Shown: positions 42,661 through 57,676 of the stretch, in pieces
Numbering within the stretch: position 1 is the first letter of the stretch
How the letters are laid out: each line of letters starts with the position of its first letter
Assembly: GCA_014529385.2 (NCBI GenBank)
Contig: CM043962.1
Location: 127,913,470-127,977,469, forward strand
Length of the DNA stretch: 64,000 nt
Origin: Adiantum capillus-veneris
Taxonomy: Eukaryota; Streptophyta; Polypodiopsida; Polypodiales; Pteridaceae
Direction: 5' to 3'
The notes under the pieces: model-generated
What the model was told of the DNA's origin: nothing
Databases searched by the model: none
What the model saw: only the letters and a program-made list of their open reading frames with translations
Translations under genes and position numbers: made by a program

Positions 42661-43779
42661 TGTAAGGTGCAGCGGAATGAATGTTTGGACTTTGCTCGAG
42701 ATGAGTGCTCCGAACTATGCTCAAGGTTCCTTTTGTTCTTATGGAAGGGAGAGCCTTCCATTCTTAATGAGAGAGTGCAATGATCACAAACAAAGTGAAT
42801 GGACACTGTGCGTACAAGTGTATGAGACTGAGAGATAGAGAGAGAAGAGAATACGACACCAGAGACGTTGTAAAACCCTCCTTCGAAGGTCCCACTCTCG
42901 TCGGCGAGAGTGGTCTACTATTGATTGCACAAACTGGTACAAATTGAACGCATGTGACTTATGCAAGTCTAGGCTAGATCGATGACGACGACGGGGATGG
43001 CGAGACCGATCTAAGGGCTGAAAACTGCTGTCCTTCTACTGCTGTTCAAAAACGCTAATGGCTGAATTCTGCTGCGGCTGAAAACGCAAGAGAAAAGCTG
43101 CTTTTGCTGGTCCTTATGGCTGAAAATCTGCGGGTCCTTGGGGCTGAAATCTGATGGTCTTTAGGACTGAAAACTGCAGGTCTTTGTCTGCTGAAATCGC
43201 CATGCACACAGGGGGCGATGATGCTTCAGAAAACGCTAGGCTGCTGGTACCTTCCTGATGGAAAACGCTAGAAGACTGGGGATCTTGGTGATATGTACTG
43301 GGCTGAAAAACGCCAAATGCTGGGACTGTTGGCAAGGGTGCTTGCTGATGAAAAACGCTAGGGAAGTGGAAGTCTTGCTTGGAGGGAAAACCACCAAGGG
43401 GGTTCTTGCTGAGAAGTTGCTTGTTGAGCTTGGGCTCCTGCTGCCTCTTCTCCCAATTAGTGCTAGTCTAGGTTTGCTTATGTACAAACTTACTCAATTT
43501 GCCCTACCTACTTTCCAACAAAAGTCACTTGAAAATAATAAGTGAAAAATATCAAAAATAGGGAAAATATGCTAAATGCACTGGAAAATTCCCTTGAAGG
43601 ATTCTGATGGTAATGCTTATGATCATGCCGTGTGCAACCAGAGGATATGCATCTAGGTCTGCAAACAGACTCACAAAAGTGCCAGATCACTTCCTATTCT
43701 AGACTGACTTGACTGAACCGAACCCTGATCATGCTGTAGCTTGTCCACGGACACATAGGGTTGGATGTGTCATGTGACA
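42661..43779 (-). repeat. A4: solo family A LTR
   Basis: 1119 bp, TGTAAGGTGCAGCGG to GTCATGTGACA, with perfect TCTTT duplications (42656-42660 and 43780-43784). It carries the AAAACGCTAGG motif series at 43220-43380. Minus orientation, like A1. Confidence 0.94.
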
Positions 43780-43784
43780 TCTTT

Positions 43785-43986
43785 TTAGTCGGGACCATGG
43801 TGAGATCACCTTGCATTATGCACCTTCTCAATGGTTCATTTCACATTCATCATACAGGCCACCTTGATATCCATATAACTCTCACATTATTATCCACTTT
43901 TCTACTTCTTTTGGGTGATAGGCCATTGGGAGCACGAGCAGGGGTCTCTTTTGTACACAGAATAATTTCTTCTTTTCTGCCCAAAA

Positions 43987-43988
<2 letters not shown>
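43785..43988. other. unassigned sequence
   Basis: About 200 bp with no gene or element end recognised; it may be the distal D LTR or older flank. Confidence 0.3.

Positions 43989-44064
<76 letters not shown>
43989..44064. repeat. (GA)n microsatellite
   Basis: About 38 uninterrupted GA dinucleotides. Apparent Arg-Glu or Ser-Leu frames across it are artefacts of the repeat. Confidence 0.98.
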
Positions 44065-44066
<2 letters not shown>

Positions 44067-44170
44067 GTCCATAAGAGAGAAGAAGAAAATTGTTTCAACG
44101 TCGTAGGAAACTATCCCAAGAGACCTTAAAGATCTATTCGACGAGAAGAGTTGAACTCAAGACCTGTTAT

Positions 44171-47355
<3,185 letters not shown>

Positions 47356-47406
<51 letters not shown>
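47356..47406. repeat. (GA)n at the 5' truncation point of LINE 2
   Basis: About 25 GA units directly against the truncated 5' end. With (GA)n also at the 3' end, LINE 2 lies inside a GA microsatellite. Confidence 0.97.
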
Positions 47407-47411
<5 letters not shown>

Positions 47412-47959
47412 GCAGATTTGTTTGAGAGTTAGTTTAGAGAGGCATTAGTGAAGTTGGTTTGGTCAAAGAGATGTACATCTTGGTACCTTCCCTTTGCTTT
47501 TGAGGTGGATAGTGACTGTGTCCCTCCTGCCTCTCTTCCAGTTTGGTTGTGCCGCAGATCCGCATCCTTTTTTGGGGTACATCATCAGGAATGTGAAAGT
47601 GGATGCGGATGATTTTGGAGGTACCACCTAGGGGTTTCACCGTCCCTTGGCCTTTGTGAGCTGCTACATGAGATTTTTACGATGGATGCTTTATATCAGT
47701 CATATTCCCAACATTGGAATCTGTGGTTTTTGCTACGTCGCCTGAGGTGGACAAAGATTCGGGAAGATTTATGTAGACTTGATCACAATCCAGCTACACC
47801 ACCTGATTACCGTATCTTTATCCCTAGATGTATCGTGTGGTTTGATTTAGAAATTTTTCCCATGATCTCCTTGTATACCTTTCAAGGGTTTTTCCCATTT
47901 TCTTTTATATGGACCTATGGTTAATTTTATGTAATGCAAAGGGTCAAAAGCCCCACTTT

Positions 47960-47961
<2 letters not shown>
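47407..47961. other. unassigned sequence
   Basis: Short open frames on both strands (47434-47640 minus, 47682-47924 plus) show no confident domain. A LINE ORF1-type origin is possible but unproven. Confidence 0.3.

Positions 47962-48031
<70 letters not shown>
47962..48031. repeat. (GA)n microsatellite
   Basis: About 35 GA units between unassigned sequence and a gypsy fragment. Confidence 0.97.
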
Positions 48032-48033
<2 letters not shown>

Positions 48034-48269
48034 ATCTTATGGCTCCATAAAGGATTGGTAAAGAATTCCTCATTGTCGTATTTTTCGTCGGCAGCACCTC
48101 CTACTGTACCTGTGCCTCTACTAGGCAGCCGACATTTCTCGTTGTTTCATAGGTTTCAGCCACCCATAGAATGCCCATTGCCCATAGAAGGATAGACCTT
48201 CTACCTCTCTGCATCCAGTACCTGCACCATAGATACCTCGGTGCACCACTCCAACAGCTCGTTCACATT

Positions 48270-49075
48270 ATGCCATGGATACAAATTTTTTGCCTTTGCC
48301 ATCATCTTTTGTGCCTCTTCCTCTTCCACCACCTCCTATCGTTGCTCCTCCACCACCACAAGCACTATCTAGTATCTACCCACATAACCCCTAACCCCCC
48401 CAACCCCCCAAGCCTCTTCTCACATTTTCTCGCGTGCGCCACCATCATCTTCACTTCTGTACGCCCTGCCACCTCCTCATGTTCCTCGATCTTTCATGGC
48501 TAGTGCTTCCCTAGCTTGGCAGTTCTCAAGTGCTGAGTACGATGGGGACAACTTGGGAGCTTTGTTTGTGGGACTCTCCATTCTGCGCCGTGCATAGAAG
48601 GTACACTCTTCAAAAAGCAACCATTACTTTTGGTCAGTTGTTAGCTTTGAATCCTAAGGTGAGGAGACAGTGGTCTAGAAGTGTTAGCATGAGGCTACCA
48701 AGAGCTAAGGGCAATGTGCATGCAATGCATAATATGGCTTTAAGTGTAGGTAGCCCGATTGACGTTCTTCCCCTTGTGGATGCGGTCATTGAGAAGAGGA
48801 TGCAGGTACAGGCCTACATAGACGGTGAAGCACAGGTTTGTGTCATGACAGAAGAAGCCATGAAGGAGACAGGTGTTAAGGTGGTAGCCAAGTCAAATGT
48901 GCGCATGAGGATGACCAACCATGCTAAAGCTAGGTGTTTGGGCGTGGCTCAAGATGTGAAGGTCAAGGTGATGGGCATAGAGTGCCTGATAGACTTCTTT
49001 GTGATGAAAGCAAGTGATAATGCTGGTTGCTCGCTCTTTTGTTCCAAGACAGCCCCTATGAGCGTTGCCACATGA
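48270..49075 (+). pseudogene. gypsy gag-protease fragment (retropepsin-like)
   Basis: The region 48270-48510 is Pro/Leu-rich and broken. From 48600 a frame reads TITFGQLLALNPKVRRQW, then VQAYIDGEAQVCVMTEEAMK, NVRMRMTNHAKARCLG and VKVKVMGIECLIDFFVMKAS. This has the layout of plant gypsy aspartic protease domains (active-site D-G in AYIDG, then a flap region). The end is frameshifted (LFCSKTAPMSVAT). No RT follows. Family probable; non-functional. Confidence 0.65.
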
Positions 49076-49184
49076 TGATGATGCTCTTCCACTGGCACAA
49101 GACAGCAGCGTTGCCAATTCTTGTCTGTGTAGTACTTGCTACGATTGATGTATGATTTTGAGGTTTTAGGTTCATCTTTATTTT

Positions 49185-49735
49185 GTGACATGGATTTACA
49201 CATTGAATGTCAATGGATTGCATCACACTAGTATCGGTTGCCCAAGACAGAACTTGCTTAGACGAGAGGTGCGTTCTCATGTAGACAAATATGTGGATAT
49301 ACTCTTGTGCAGGAGCACAAGCTATGCCTGGAAAGCTACAGTAGATGTGGCAAGCTGTCACTTGGGGCATCTCATACTTTTTGGGAGATTGTAGTTGGCC
49401 ATTCTAGTGGTGGTGTATGCATATTTGTGGGATAACATGGTGACATTGTGGACATGATCATGGCACCTTTGTGCAAGGGAGCGCTATTTGGTAACATATT
49501 CATTCTTATGTAATCCAAAAGGGGGAAAGCTCTCCTTATATTGTGTCATCAGCACAGCAAGAGGAATATCATTACTTTAGAACTACATGAAGGTACAACG
49601 ATATCCTTAGGAATCCTATGGAGAAGCAGGTGGTATCTCTGCTGTAAAGAGGTGGCAGCCGTGGAGGGTCCCTGCGCATGTAGATTTGTTCGAGTAGAGG
49701 CACCACTTTCTACCTCTGTTGCCTAACTGCTTCCT
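49185..49735 (+). pseudogene. possible L1 endonuclease N-terminal fragment
   Basis: WIYTLNVNGLHH...LLRREVRSHVDKYVDILLC resembles the start of an L1 endonuclease (WNVNGL...R..L....DIV). The following frames (GHLILFGRL, VVYAYLWDNMV) are broken by stops. It lies head-on to LINE 4 on the other strand, so it is a separate or rearranged fragment. 49076-49184 holds nothing recognisable. Confidence 0.4.
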
Positions 49736-49744
49736 AGGCTCAGC

Positions 49745-51790
49745 CCTTGAAACAGTGGACTATGAGCGTGATAAGCAATGCACTACTATGCATCTTTGGA
49801 TCAATAATCCCCAAACCGCCCTGTCTAGGAGAAAGATCACTGTATCCCAGTGAACTCGCGGCTGTGTGTCTGTAGACCCATCTGATCCGCTCCACATAAA
49901 ATTCTGCACTAAGCGGCGTAGACGTGCCATAAATCTAGAGTGACAAGTCATGCGGGATGTAGTAAACCAGGCCGTCGCAAGGAGAACCTGATTTACCACA
50001 AGAGCTCTGCCAGCCAAAGACAAATGGAAGGAAGACCAATGACAAAGCTTCCTATTGATAGACTGTAAAACTGGTTCAAATCGTTGCTCATATGACACAT
50101 CAATGCCAACATGAAAACCTAAATATTTGCAAGCCTATCCCTTGGCCAACCAAGTGAAACTATCGTGTACATCCCACTGACAATCCTCATTAACTCCTAC
50201 CGTAAAACCAAAAGACTTGTGCGAGTTGATAAGAGCACCACTGGCCAAGCAAAAGGTAGTGAGAGCATTCCGTAAGCTATCCAAAGTAAGAAAGATATAC
50301 TGTGCAAAGAGCGAAGTGCCATTTGCATACTCCTGATCCAACAAATTTGGTTAGCCATCGAAAGGCATAGCAAGATTGCGCGAGTGTGGAGTTTTACCAT
50401 GCATGGAAAGCGACATGGCGTCAACAAAAAACCCTCCTAAAAGGAGAAAAAAATTGTCCAAAATGCATTGAGCTTGCACAAAACCTCTGTGTGATGCATA
50501 ATGAGGTCAAGCGAAAATAGTCGCAAGCGCGGACTAATAATGTGGGATCAGATCTTTTACACTGAAGACATGAGAGTGAGCAGTCTCCATTGTTGGAGGG
50601 AAGATGCATCTCCGCCTTTTGGTATAAGAGACACGAGCCCAGATGACTTAGTGTGAGGCATCTCCTGCAACAAAAATGTGCTGCAAATCTGAAAGCATAA
50701 CTAGATTGAGCACATCCCAACACTGCAAGAAAAACTGTCGTGTCAACCCATCCTCTCCGGGACGAGCAGCACCATCAATACCAACCACTGCATCATGCCA
50801 ATAAGTTGCGACCTATATCCTCCGTGACCACGGTCCTAACATGAGACTAGAGCTCCAGTCGTGCATGCATAATTTTATCAGTCATCGCATCAACAGTGAA
50901 CAAGACCTCAGAATAATCTGAAGCCATGCCAAGGACCGCATCAGGATTCTTGTGCAGTGTGTCTATTGAATCACACAAAGCCCGAATCCCCATAGGGCAC
51001 TCCCTAAAATGTGCAAATAAATCCTTAATTCATCCTATCAACCTTGGATATCAATGCCGATATCGAAACGTGATAAGAGAATTCAGATTTCTCCATCTGA
51101 ATGTGGCTGAGAGTCTCTCTGGTGTCAATCCTCCCTGTCCCAAAAACCCATCGTCTGGAAACACCTCAAGCTATGTCGCATTCCAGCTGCCTGTCTGTAA
51201 GGCTGCGATGGTGCAGTAATGCATGCGTGCAAATGAGTCACGGGATCCGTAGAGCTAGTGAGGGACCAAATATCTTGCACCGCCCGAGACAAAAGAGCAT
51301 TATGCAATCAAGAATGCATGATCCTTGTCTAGGCATAGAGAAAACTTGGAATCTCAAATGCAAAGAAACTGGGGCATGATTAGAAAGCACTGTAGCAAGC
51401 CACATCGGAATTGTCCCACCATTAGATTCTGCCCAAGAGCCAATGTAAAATCTATCTAATCGTTCTAGCAAACGACCTGACTGTCTCCTGAAACCGCACA
51501 AAACTGCAAAGACTGCAGAGTGAGTCATGGATGGGACATGCCAAGCATCGGTACCAGAAAATGCAAAAGAAGTACGTATGCATCTCTATCACAGAGTGCA
51601 ATAGCAAGCAAGGCAAGAGGCACAGTAGCCCACCAATCCTCCATAGTCTGTACATTGTTGAAATCTTCCCCTACAACTTATGAATCCACAATAGGCAATA
51701 GATCCACAATTTGGTGCAAAAATTCAGCCTGGTCACGAGCAGAAGTAAGCGCATTAACACACAAAGCACCTACCAAATAATTATTCAATT
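49745..51790 (-). pseudogene. LINE 4: decayed L1-like endonuclease and RT
   Basis: Minus strand. Endonuclease remnants: LVGALCVNALTSARDQAEFL, VVGEDFNNV (51651-51674, the GDFN motif with an inserted Glu), then LERLDRFYIGSWAES and SNHAPVSLHLR (usually SDHxPV; Asp changed to Asn). RT remnants follow: YANGTSLF at about 50320 where FADDTSLF is expected (both catalytic Asp lost), LASGALINSHKSFGF, and HWSSFHLSLAGRALVVNQVL with LVQNFMWSGSD. Many frameshifts and stops; older than LINE 1. No tail or duplication found. Confidence 0.8.
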
Positions 51791-51947
51791 TAGATATGGG
51801 AGACTATAATTATCCAAGAAATAGGCATGGTTATTTATTCTATATTACATGGACTTTTTTTGGATTACAATTCTGTGGTGATTGGCTTTGTATATTGATC
51901 TTGAGAGTGTGCCCTTGAGATGCTTATTTCAATAGGAAGATTTTTTC

Positions 51948-51950
<3 letters not shown>
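51791..51950. other. unassigned spacer
   Basis: AT-rich 160 bp between LINE 4 and the next GA array; no feature seen. Confidence 0.3.

Positions 51951-52015
<65 letters not shown>
51951..52015. repeat. (GA)n array abutting the LINE 3 3' end
   Basis: About 32 GA units, then AAATGAAATGAAATG, the same junction as in LINE 2. Confidence 0.97.
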
Positions 52016-52019
<4 letters not shown>

Positions 52020-52166
52020 GAAATGAAATGTTATATTAACGTCTTCAAAAGGCCAAAGTGACCTATGAGACCAAAAAGTTACAATGTGGTGGATCTGATA
52101 CAAAGTCAGAGTAACAAAATAACAACATAACAAAACAAAGATATATACTGTGGGATCCTAGATTGG

Positions 52167-55100
52167 TCAATGTGAACTAAGAAAAATGGGCGGCTTGCTG
52201 GGATAGCTAAATCGCGGGAGATCTAGCATCGGTCGTTGGCGGATCTCATCAATCTCCTCCATGGTTAGTAGTCTGACCGGGCGTCGTGCATGCCTGGCCA
52301 GAGTGCTCCGAATTTTCTGACGTAGCCTCCGTCGATGCTGTGTAGTCCTCTGCAGTCGTGGGCGCCTGGATTTCCCTAGCTCAATCGCTCGGTCGATCAG
52401 TGTGCCTCTGGTGTGAGACGAAAGGGAGCTCTGCTGTGGGAGTGGCTCCTGTGGCTGTCCCGTGTCTGCTCCGTCTCTGAGACTGGCTAGCCTCGCCACT
52501 CATCAGGCTATCTGTGTCTGCGTAGCTCGAGCAAGAACAAACCCAGGCATCTCTGATCCTCGTATCCCATGACTCTGGAGAGTGGTCCAAAACCCTCTTT
52601 GAACAAGCAATGGAAGTGGCCTCGTATCTCGTAGTAGACGGGGCAGCGGTTGCAACTCTGTCTCAGGCTCCATGTCACACAAGGGGCATGACTTGGCCTC
52701 TGCTGGTACTCCGCTGTATCTCCCAGTCTCAATCCGCAGCTGGTGAGAAGATGTACGTAACTGGCCAATAGCACATCGTATCCCATGAGACAAGTGGGTG
52801 TCCATGTATCTAGGTCTCGTTACAAAACCATCCTCCGTAAGTTGGAGAAGATGGTCTCTGTAGAAAGCCATCTTCGTGCCCAATTCCTGTACTGGCTGTA
52901 TCCATGTCCTCCTGGTGTCTAGCTGGGTCAGGTCTTGGCGGATGAGCCTGGTGATTGCGGACTGTGTAAGAGTGAGAGATGGTGCATCCAATGAGTACTG
53001 GAAGGGTGGCAACCTGTCTATGCTGAACCCATGCGCCTGAAACCATGATGTCATCTCCCCATACCAACATGCTGTATCTCCTTGCATGGCTAACTGTCGA
53101 GAGGACTCAAGTGCAATGCGAGCATATCTGTCTCTAGGAAGTTACCATGTGCGGTGTATGAAGGAGACTGATTTGGTGAGCGCCTCAACCACTGGTGGGG
53201 GGGCCACTAGCTCTGCTCGGATAATGGCCCGTGGTACTTATGCCTTGGCTCTAATAAGCCGCGAGATCATAGAGACGAGAGGTTTCTCCATGTTCCCCCA
53301 TCCATCAGTGCGACCCGGCCTCCCGTGGTGATCCAATGAAGGTCCCCATATCTCAGCTCCATAGAGCAATGCAGAAGCCACCAAAGTGTCAAAGAGCCAG
53401 AGCTTCGTCCGAGGCTCCTGAAACTGAACCTATGAACACATCCTCTCCAGTCTACCCAATGCTGCGTGGGCTCTAGTCAATCTGGTCTCTGTTGCTCTTC
53501 TGAGTGAGAATGCAGGTCCACTAAAAACCACTCCAAGGTAAGTGTAAGCATCTGTGTACTCCACAGTCTCCTGGCCGTATGTGAATGTAGGTGCTGACCT
53601 CCTGATCCACTGTGGGGTGGTATTAAACACCATAACCTTGGTTTTACTAAGGTTGACAGACAAACCACTTTCGTGGGCAAACCTATGCAAAGCATCCAAT
53701 TGACGTTGCATTCCCTCCGGAGATTCGGAGATCAACACAATATCATCAGCATATAACAAAAGTGGAATCCATGTCCCTGCCAACTGTGCACCTCTATCAC
53801 CATCGCTCTCAATGTAGTCAGAAACCTCATCCACATACATACCGAATAGAGTAGGAGAGAGCAGGCAGCCTTGCTTCACCCCAATAGTGGAGTAAACCGG
53901 TGTAGATAGTCCCTCAGGGGTGCGTACATGCCCTACTAGTGATCTGTACAATGCCATGATCCCCCAAATGAGCTCTGTGGGTACTCCCATCTCCTGTAAT
54001 CTGCGCATCAATCTAGCTGTGGGTACTGTGTCAAATGCTCTGCGGAAGTCCACAAAGCTACAATAGATCCGTCTCCCATGAGATCTGCCCTCCTCGATGA
54101 TGGCCCTGAGTGTCAAGATATGGTCAAGAGTAGAGAAGCCTCTCCTGAACACTGCCTGCCCAGCTGCACGCGTTCCTTCCCTCTCAGCCCATCTACTCAA
54201 CTGTTGCTCAAGAATGGATGCATACAACCGTGTTAGTGTGTGTCCAATCATGATAGTGCGATAATTCCCAGGCTCCATGGGGTCTCCTGACTTGAAGATA
54301 GGTACAATCGTAGAGAGGCTCCAAGTGTCCGGCAGGCCCTCACACATGGCACGGTTAAAGATAACTGCTAGAAGCTCTGCTAGTAGGTCTTTGGCATGCA
54401 TGAAATGCTCAGCGACTAAGCCATCATGATCATATGCTCTCCCAGTCCTCATCCTGTCAATGGCTTTCTTCACCATGTTAGCGCTGAAAAAAGCACATGT
54501 GTGTGGGCATGGATCGGGGGGGTTGGAAGGGGCGGCTGTCCAGGTACTGTGTACAAAGATGATGCGTACCGACCCCATGTCTCTGTGGAGGTAACAGCAG
54601 GGGGGGAGGGGACTGCTCATGAAAGAGCCGCCACGCCTCACGCGAGTCTTGACTCAAGAATAGCTGGTATAGATCCTGCTCGAGTCGAGCCAAAAATGCC
54701 CTCTTCTTTCGCCGCATGGTCAATCTGCGACTGTCTGTGAGTGACGTCCCCCAAAAGCACCTCCCTCTGAAGTCTAGCTCTAGTATGGCGGCACTCCTCA
54801 TCGTACCAGCTGTTTTGAGGCATGCTCCCTGATCGGCGTCTCTGCTCAGGCTGGATGTGTGGGTATGCCTCTGCTGCTGCATCATGTAATGTCTGTGTCA
54901 GTATAGTAAGCTCCTCCAGAGGTCGCCCCGGTTCCTCAGTGCATAGGCGTCAGTAGATCCCGTCTATGTATGCAGAATCCGTTTCCTGCGTGAAGGTGTA
55001 GCGAGTAGGGGCTGCTACCCGTGGCCTGTGTGCTACAATGAACTGGAAGGAGATGGTCATCGACACAAGAGCACGATCCACTGCCACCCCGACCGGTCTG

Positions 55101-55878
55101 GGCCCAACTGTGAGATCCTGGATACTAGAGATGAGATTCGGCTGTGCCATGACATAGTCCACTGTGCTGGCTACATGTCTGTGTGGGAAGCATGTGAAAC
55201 CTCCTGCAACAGGAAACCTCTGTAGGCCATTGAAGATGGCCAGTCCATGTGCAGTGCCCATGTCTATTAGGTGTCGCCCATACTCAGTATATTCCACATC
55301 GTGTGATAGTTTGGACAATCCCGTCTCTACAACATCTAGCTCTCTTAGCATCTCCTCTGAAGTATCATAAAACACTGTCTGGTGATGGGCAGTCCTAGCA
55401 TTGAAGTCCCCTAGGATGATAATGTCACCATCTTAGAGAACTCCCATATGTCATCATCCAAAATAGAAAAAGGGGATTGTCCTCTGGGTGATGCATAGAC
55501 TGATGTACTCTGGGGAAAGTAGCAAATAACAATGTAGATATATCTGCTTGTCTCTGCTTTCAATCTCACCCACATGTACCTAGCGTGCTCATCCCTACGG
55601 GCTATATGTATCAATGGCTGCAAATCCTATCTAAATAACACTACCACTCCCTCCGAGCCCCGTCCTCTGTGCTCTGAGCGTGTCTCCTGTCTGTAAGCTG
55701 TCTCCCACCTGTATCCACTGATGTGAGGCATGGATTGCCCAGGGGCCTGGTGTGTCTCAGAGTAAAAGATGATGTCTCTTCCAATAAAACTATCCTCAAA
55801 AGCACCCACATCAAGACGCATAGATCCATTACAGTTCCAGGCAGTCACTTTGAGTGTGGTCCCATAAGTCTCACACCG
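52167..55878 (-). pseudogene. LINE 3 ORF2: endonuclease, RT, zinc motif
   Basis: The endonuclease starts VTAWNCNGSMRLDVGAFEDS, IIFYSETHQAPGQ, then a TAG near 55628, DIIILGDFNARTAHHQ after a frameshift near 55420, and STVDYVMAQPNLIS with VDRALVSMTIS where S-D-H is usual. A Trp-Tyr-Asp-x-Glu-Cys linker (NSWYDEECRHTRAR) precedes RT: KSGDPMEPGNYRTIMIGHTL, RGFSTLDHILTLRAIIEE, FVDFRRAFDTVP, GVKQGCLLSPTLFGMYVDEV, YADD at 53742-53753. Downstream are VNLSKTKVMVFNT and CPLCDMEPETEL. Four or more frameshifts or stops. The RT frame 53430-54641 is open throughout. ORF2 has no ATG; it lies in the same frame as the end of ORF1 after one TGA. Confidence 0.92.
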
Positions 55879-56755
55879 TCATGTGGAGCGTCGCTCTAGT
55901 ATTACCACTCTTCCATCTTGGTAAAAGGCAATCTTGCCTTTTCCCCTTGCCGCTCTAATCTCCGGCATTACTTCCTGCATATGAGCGATCTGCGAGAGGG
56001 TAAGATCATCCCCGGGAAAGATGCCCGTCTCTTTAAGAGTCGGTCTTTTCATCAAGGACTTCTTCGCTTCCATGGAGGGAAAACGGAGAATGAGTGCCCT
56101 TTCTTTTGAGGTTTCCCCACTGCTTCCATTTTTCCTTTTGTTGCCCACTCTCCAGGCTCTTGTGTGCGTCGCGACGCTCATGAACCCCCATCAAGGCCAT
56201 GAGTTCTTTTACCTCTTCGTCCACATTGCCTTTGTCTTTAAGACCGCAAATTCTCACATGTAAAGCGCGCACACGTCTTCTTTGCTCCTCCTCTAGTGTC
56301 TGATTAATGATAGTGGGTGTGGACGTGGACGTTATCTCCTTGCCTTTTCCTTTCTTGGCCACCTCGATCCATTTCTCGGCTTTATCCGCCTTCTGTTGAG
56401 TTTTTGTAAGAACATCCACCCAAGAAGTCGTCATCTCTTTGTGTTGCTCTTCTCCCTCTTTGATGGCCCGCACTTGCTCCTTGATTTCTTCGATTACTAA
56501 GGGTTGCAGTTCGCCCTCTTCCAATGATTGTGCTTCGGCGAGATCTTTCTTGAGTGACGCAATCTCTTCATCCTGAGTCGTCACTCGATCTTCCAGTGCA
56601 TTTATCTCGCTCTCTTGGATCAACATGCGTCCTTCGAGCATTTTTATTGTGCCCAATAGATTGCGGTTCATCTTGGTAATGGTCTCTGTCATTTCCTCTT
56701 TGCACTTTTGAATGGCATCCTTTAGGGGGTCGGCTTTATCATTCAGCTTCCTCAT
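55879..56755 (-). pseudogene. LINE 3 ORF1: coiled-coil RNA-binding-type protein
   Basis: ATG at 56753-56755. The first ~110 residues are a predicted coiled coil (LKDAIQKCKEEMTETITKMN, INALEDRVTTQDEEIASLKK). After a Lys-rich linker come RRVRALHVRICGLKDKGNVD and VKELMALMGVHE. A one-base frameshift near 56170 leads to ERALILRFPSMEAKKSLMKR, GIFPGDDLTLSQIAHMQEVM and GKGKIAFYQDGRVVILER. The coiled coil, a central RRM-like part and a basic C-terminal part resemble the L1 ORF1p plan, which trimerises and binds element RNA. Stop TGA at 55879-55881. One frameshift only. Confidence 0.8.
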
Positions 56756-57097
56756 GCTTAATCGCCGTCCGAAAAAGAGCCACTAAGCGCACATATGCAT
56801 CCACACTATGCATACATTATCTCCCGTATCAAGCGTACATCCACATAAGCATACATTTGCCGAAAAAATCTGCTATCTGAATTTCTGGATTCCCTTGTGG
56901 AAAACTGCTGGATCTGTACTAGAAGAATTCGAAAAATTCCGTGCTCGACGAAATTTGTGTTCTCGACACCCTTTTCTCTGTCTCTGTTCTGTAGAAAACA
57001 CAGGTCATAGCAGAGGGCAGTGGGAGTGGTAGCTAGGCGAGTGGGGGAACGCAAGGAGGTATGGCAGGGGAGGGGCAGCGCAAGGGCGTGGCAGGTT
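56756..57097 (-). other. probable LINE 3 upstream region
   Basis: No gene. Scattered GCATACAT/ATGCATCC words occur at 56790-56860. The sequence turns G-rich from about 57010. Confidence 0.35.
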
Positions 57098-57239
57098 GGG
57101 GGGGGGGGGGGGGGGGGGGGGCAGCACGTGGGCGGGGCTAGGCAGGTGGGGCAGCGCGAGGGCGTGGGCAGCTGGGGGAGCGCGAGCAGAGGGCGTGGTA
57201 GGTGGGGGGGGGCTGGGCTGCAGGGGGCAGCATGATAGA

Positions 57240-57242
<3 letters not shown>
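57010..57242. repeat. G-rich low-complexity tract with a 24-G run
   Basis: G 57098-57121, surrounded by degenerate GGGCGTGGCAGGTGGGGCAG repeats. Long Pro-rich frames on the other strand are artefacts of this composition. G-quadruplex formation is plausible. Confidence 0.85.
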
Positions 57243-57310
<68 letters not shown>

Positions 57311-57328
57311 AGGGGGCAGCACGATAGA

Positions 57329-57380
<52 letters not shown>
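57243..57380. repeat. two (GA)n arrays with duplicated flank
   Basis: (GA)n 57243-57309 and 57332-57380, each preceded by CAGGGGGCAGCAnGATAGAG, so flank and array were duplicated together. Confidence 0.95.
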
Positions 57381-57384
<4 letters not shown>

Positions 57385-57502
57385 GAAATGATATATTAAC
57401 ATCTTCAAAAGGCCAAAATGACCTTTGAGACCAATCTGTTACATACTGGTAAATCTGATACCATGTCTGAGTACAAAAAAAGAGATACTAAAATGAATCT
57501 AG

Positions 57503-57506
<4 letters not shown>
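57381..57506 (-). mobile_element. LINE 3' tail fragment, copy 1
   Basis: AAATGAAATGATATATTAAC, then CTTCAAAAGGCCAAAATGAC and GAGACCAATCTGTTACATAC, homologous to the last ~100 bp of LINE 2 and LINE 3. An extremely 5'-truncated insertion, or part of a local duplication. Confidence 0.8.

Positions 57507-57557
<51 letters not shown>
57507..57557. repeat. (GA)n array
   Basis: About 25 GA units between the two LINE tail fragments. Confidence 0.96.
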
Positions 57558-57560
<3 letters not shown>

Positions 57561-57673
57561 AATGATATATTGACGTCTTCAAAAGGCCAAAATGACCTTT
57601 GAGACCAATCTGTTACATACTGATAAATCTGATACCATGTCTGAGTACGAAAAAAGAGATACTAAAATGAATC

Positions 57674-57676
<3 letters not shown>
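57558..57676 (-). mobile_element. LINE 3' tail fragment, copy 2
   Basis: Nearly identical to copy 1 (ATATTGACGTCTTC versus ATATTAACATCTTC) and again bounded by GA on both sides. With copy 1 it forms a two-unit tandem of [GA array + ~120 bp]. Confidence 0.82.

Larger units (their letters stand above)
52016..56755 (-). mobile_element. LINE 3: near full-length member of the (TC)n-tailed LINE family
   Basis: Minus strand, with ORF1, endonuclease, RT and C-terminal zinc region in order. The 3' end is identical in form to LINE 2. The 5' untranslated region probably extends right of 56755 but its end cannot be placed. No clear target duplication. Confidence 0.9.

Noticed and set aside
44140-44165. 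GTTGAACTCAAGACCTGTTATT as a tRNA gene or SINE box
   Set aside because: No cloverleaf or second box was found around it, and it sits between two GA arrays.
56806-57408. Minus-strand Ser-Leu/Pro-rich frame of 200 codons
   Set aside because: It is the translation of (CT)n and the G/C-rich tract, spanning several repeat boundaries.
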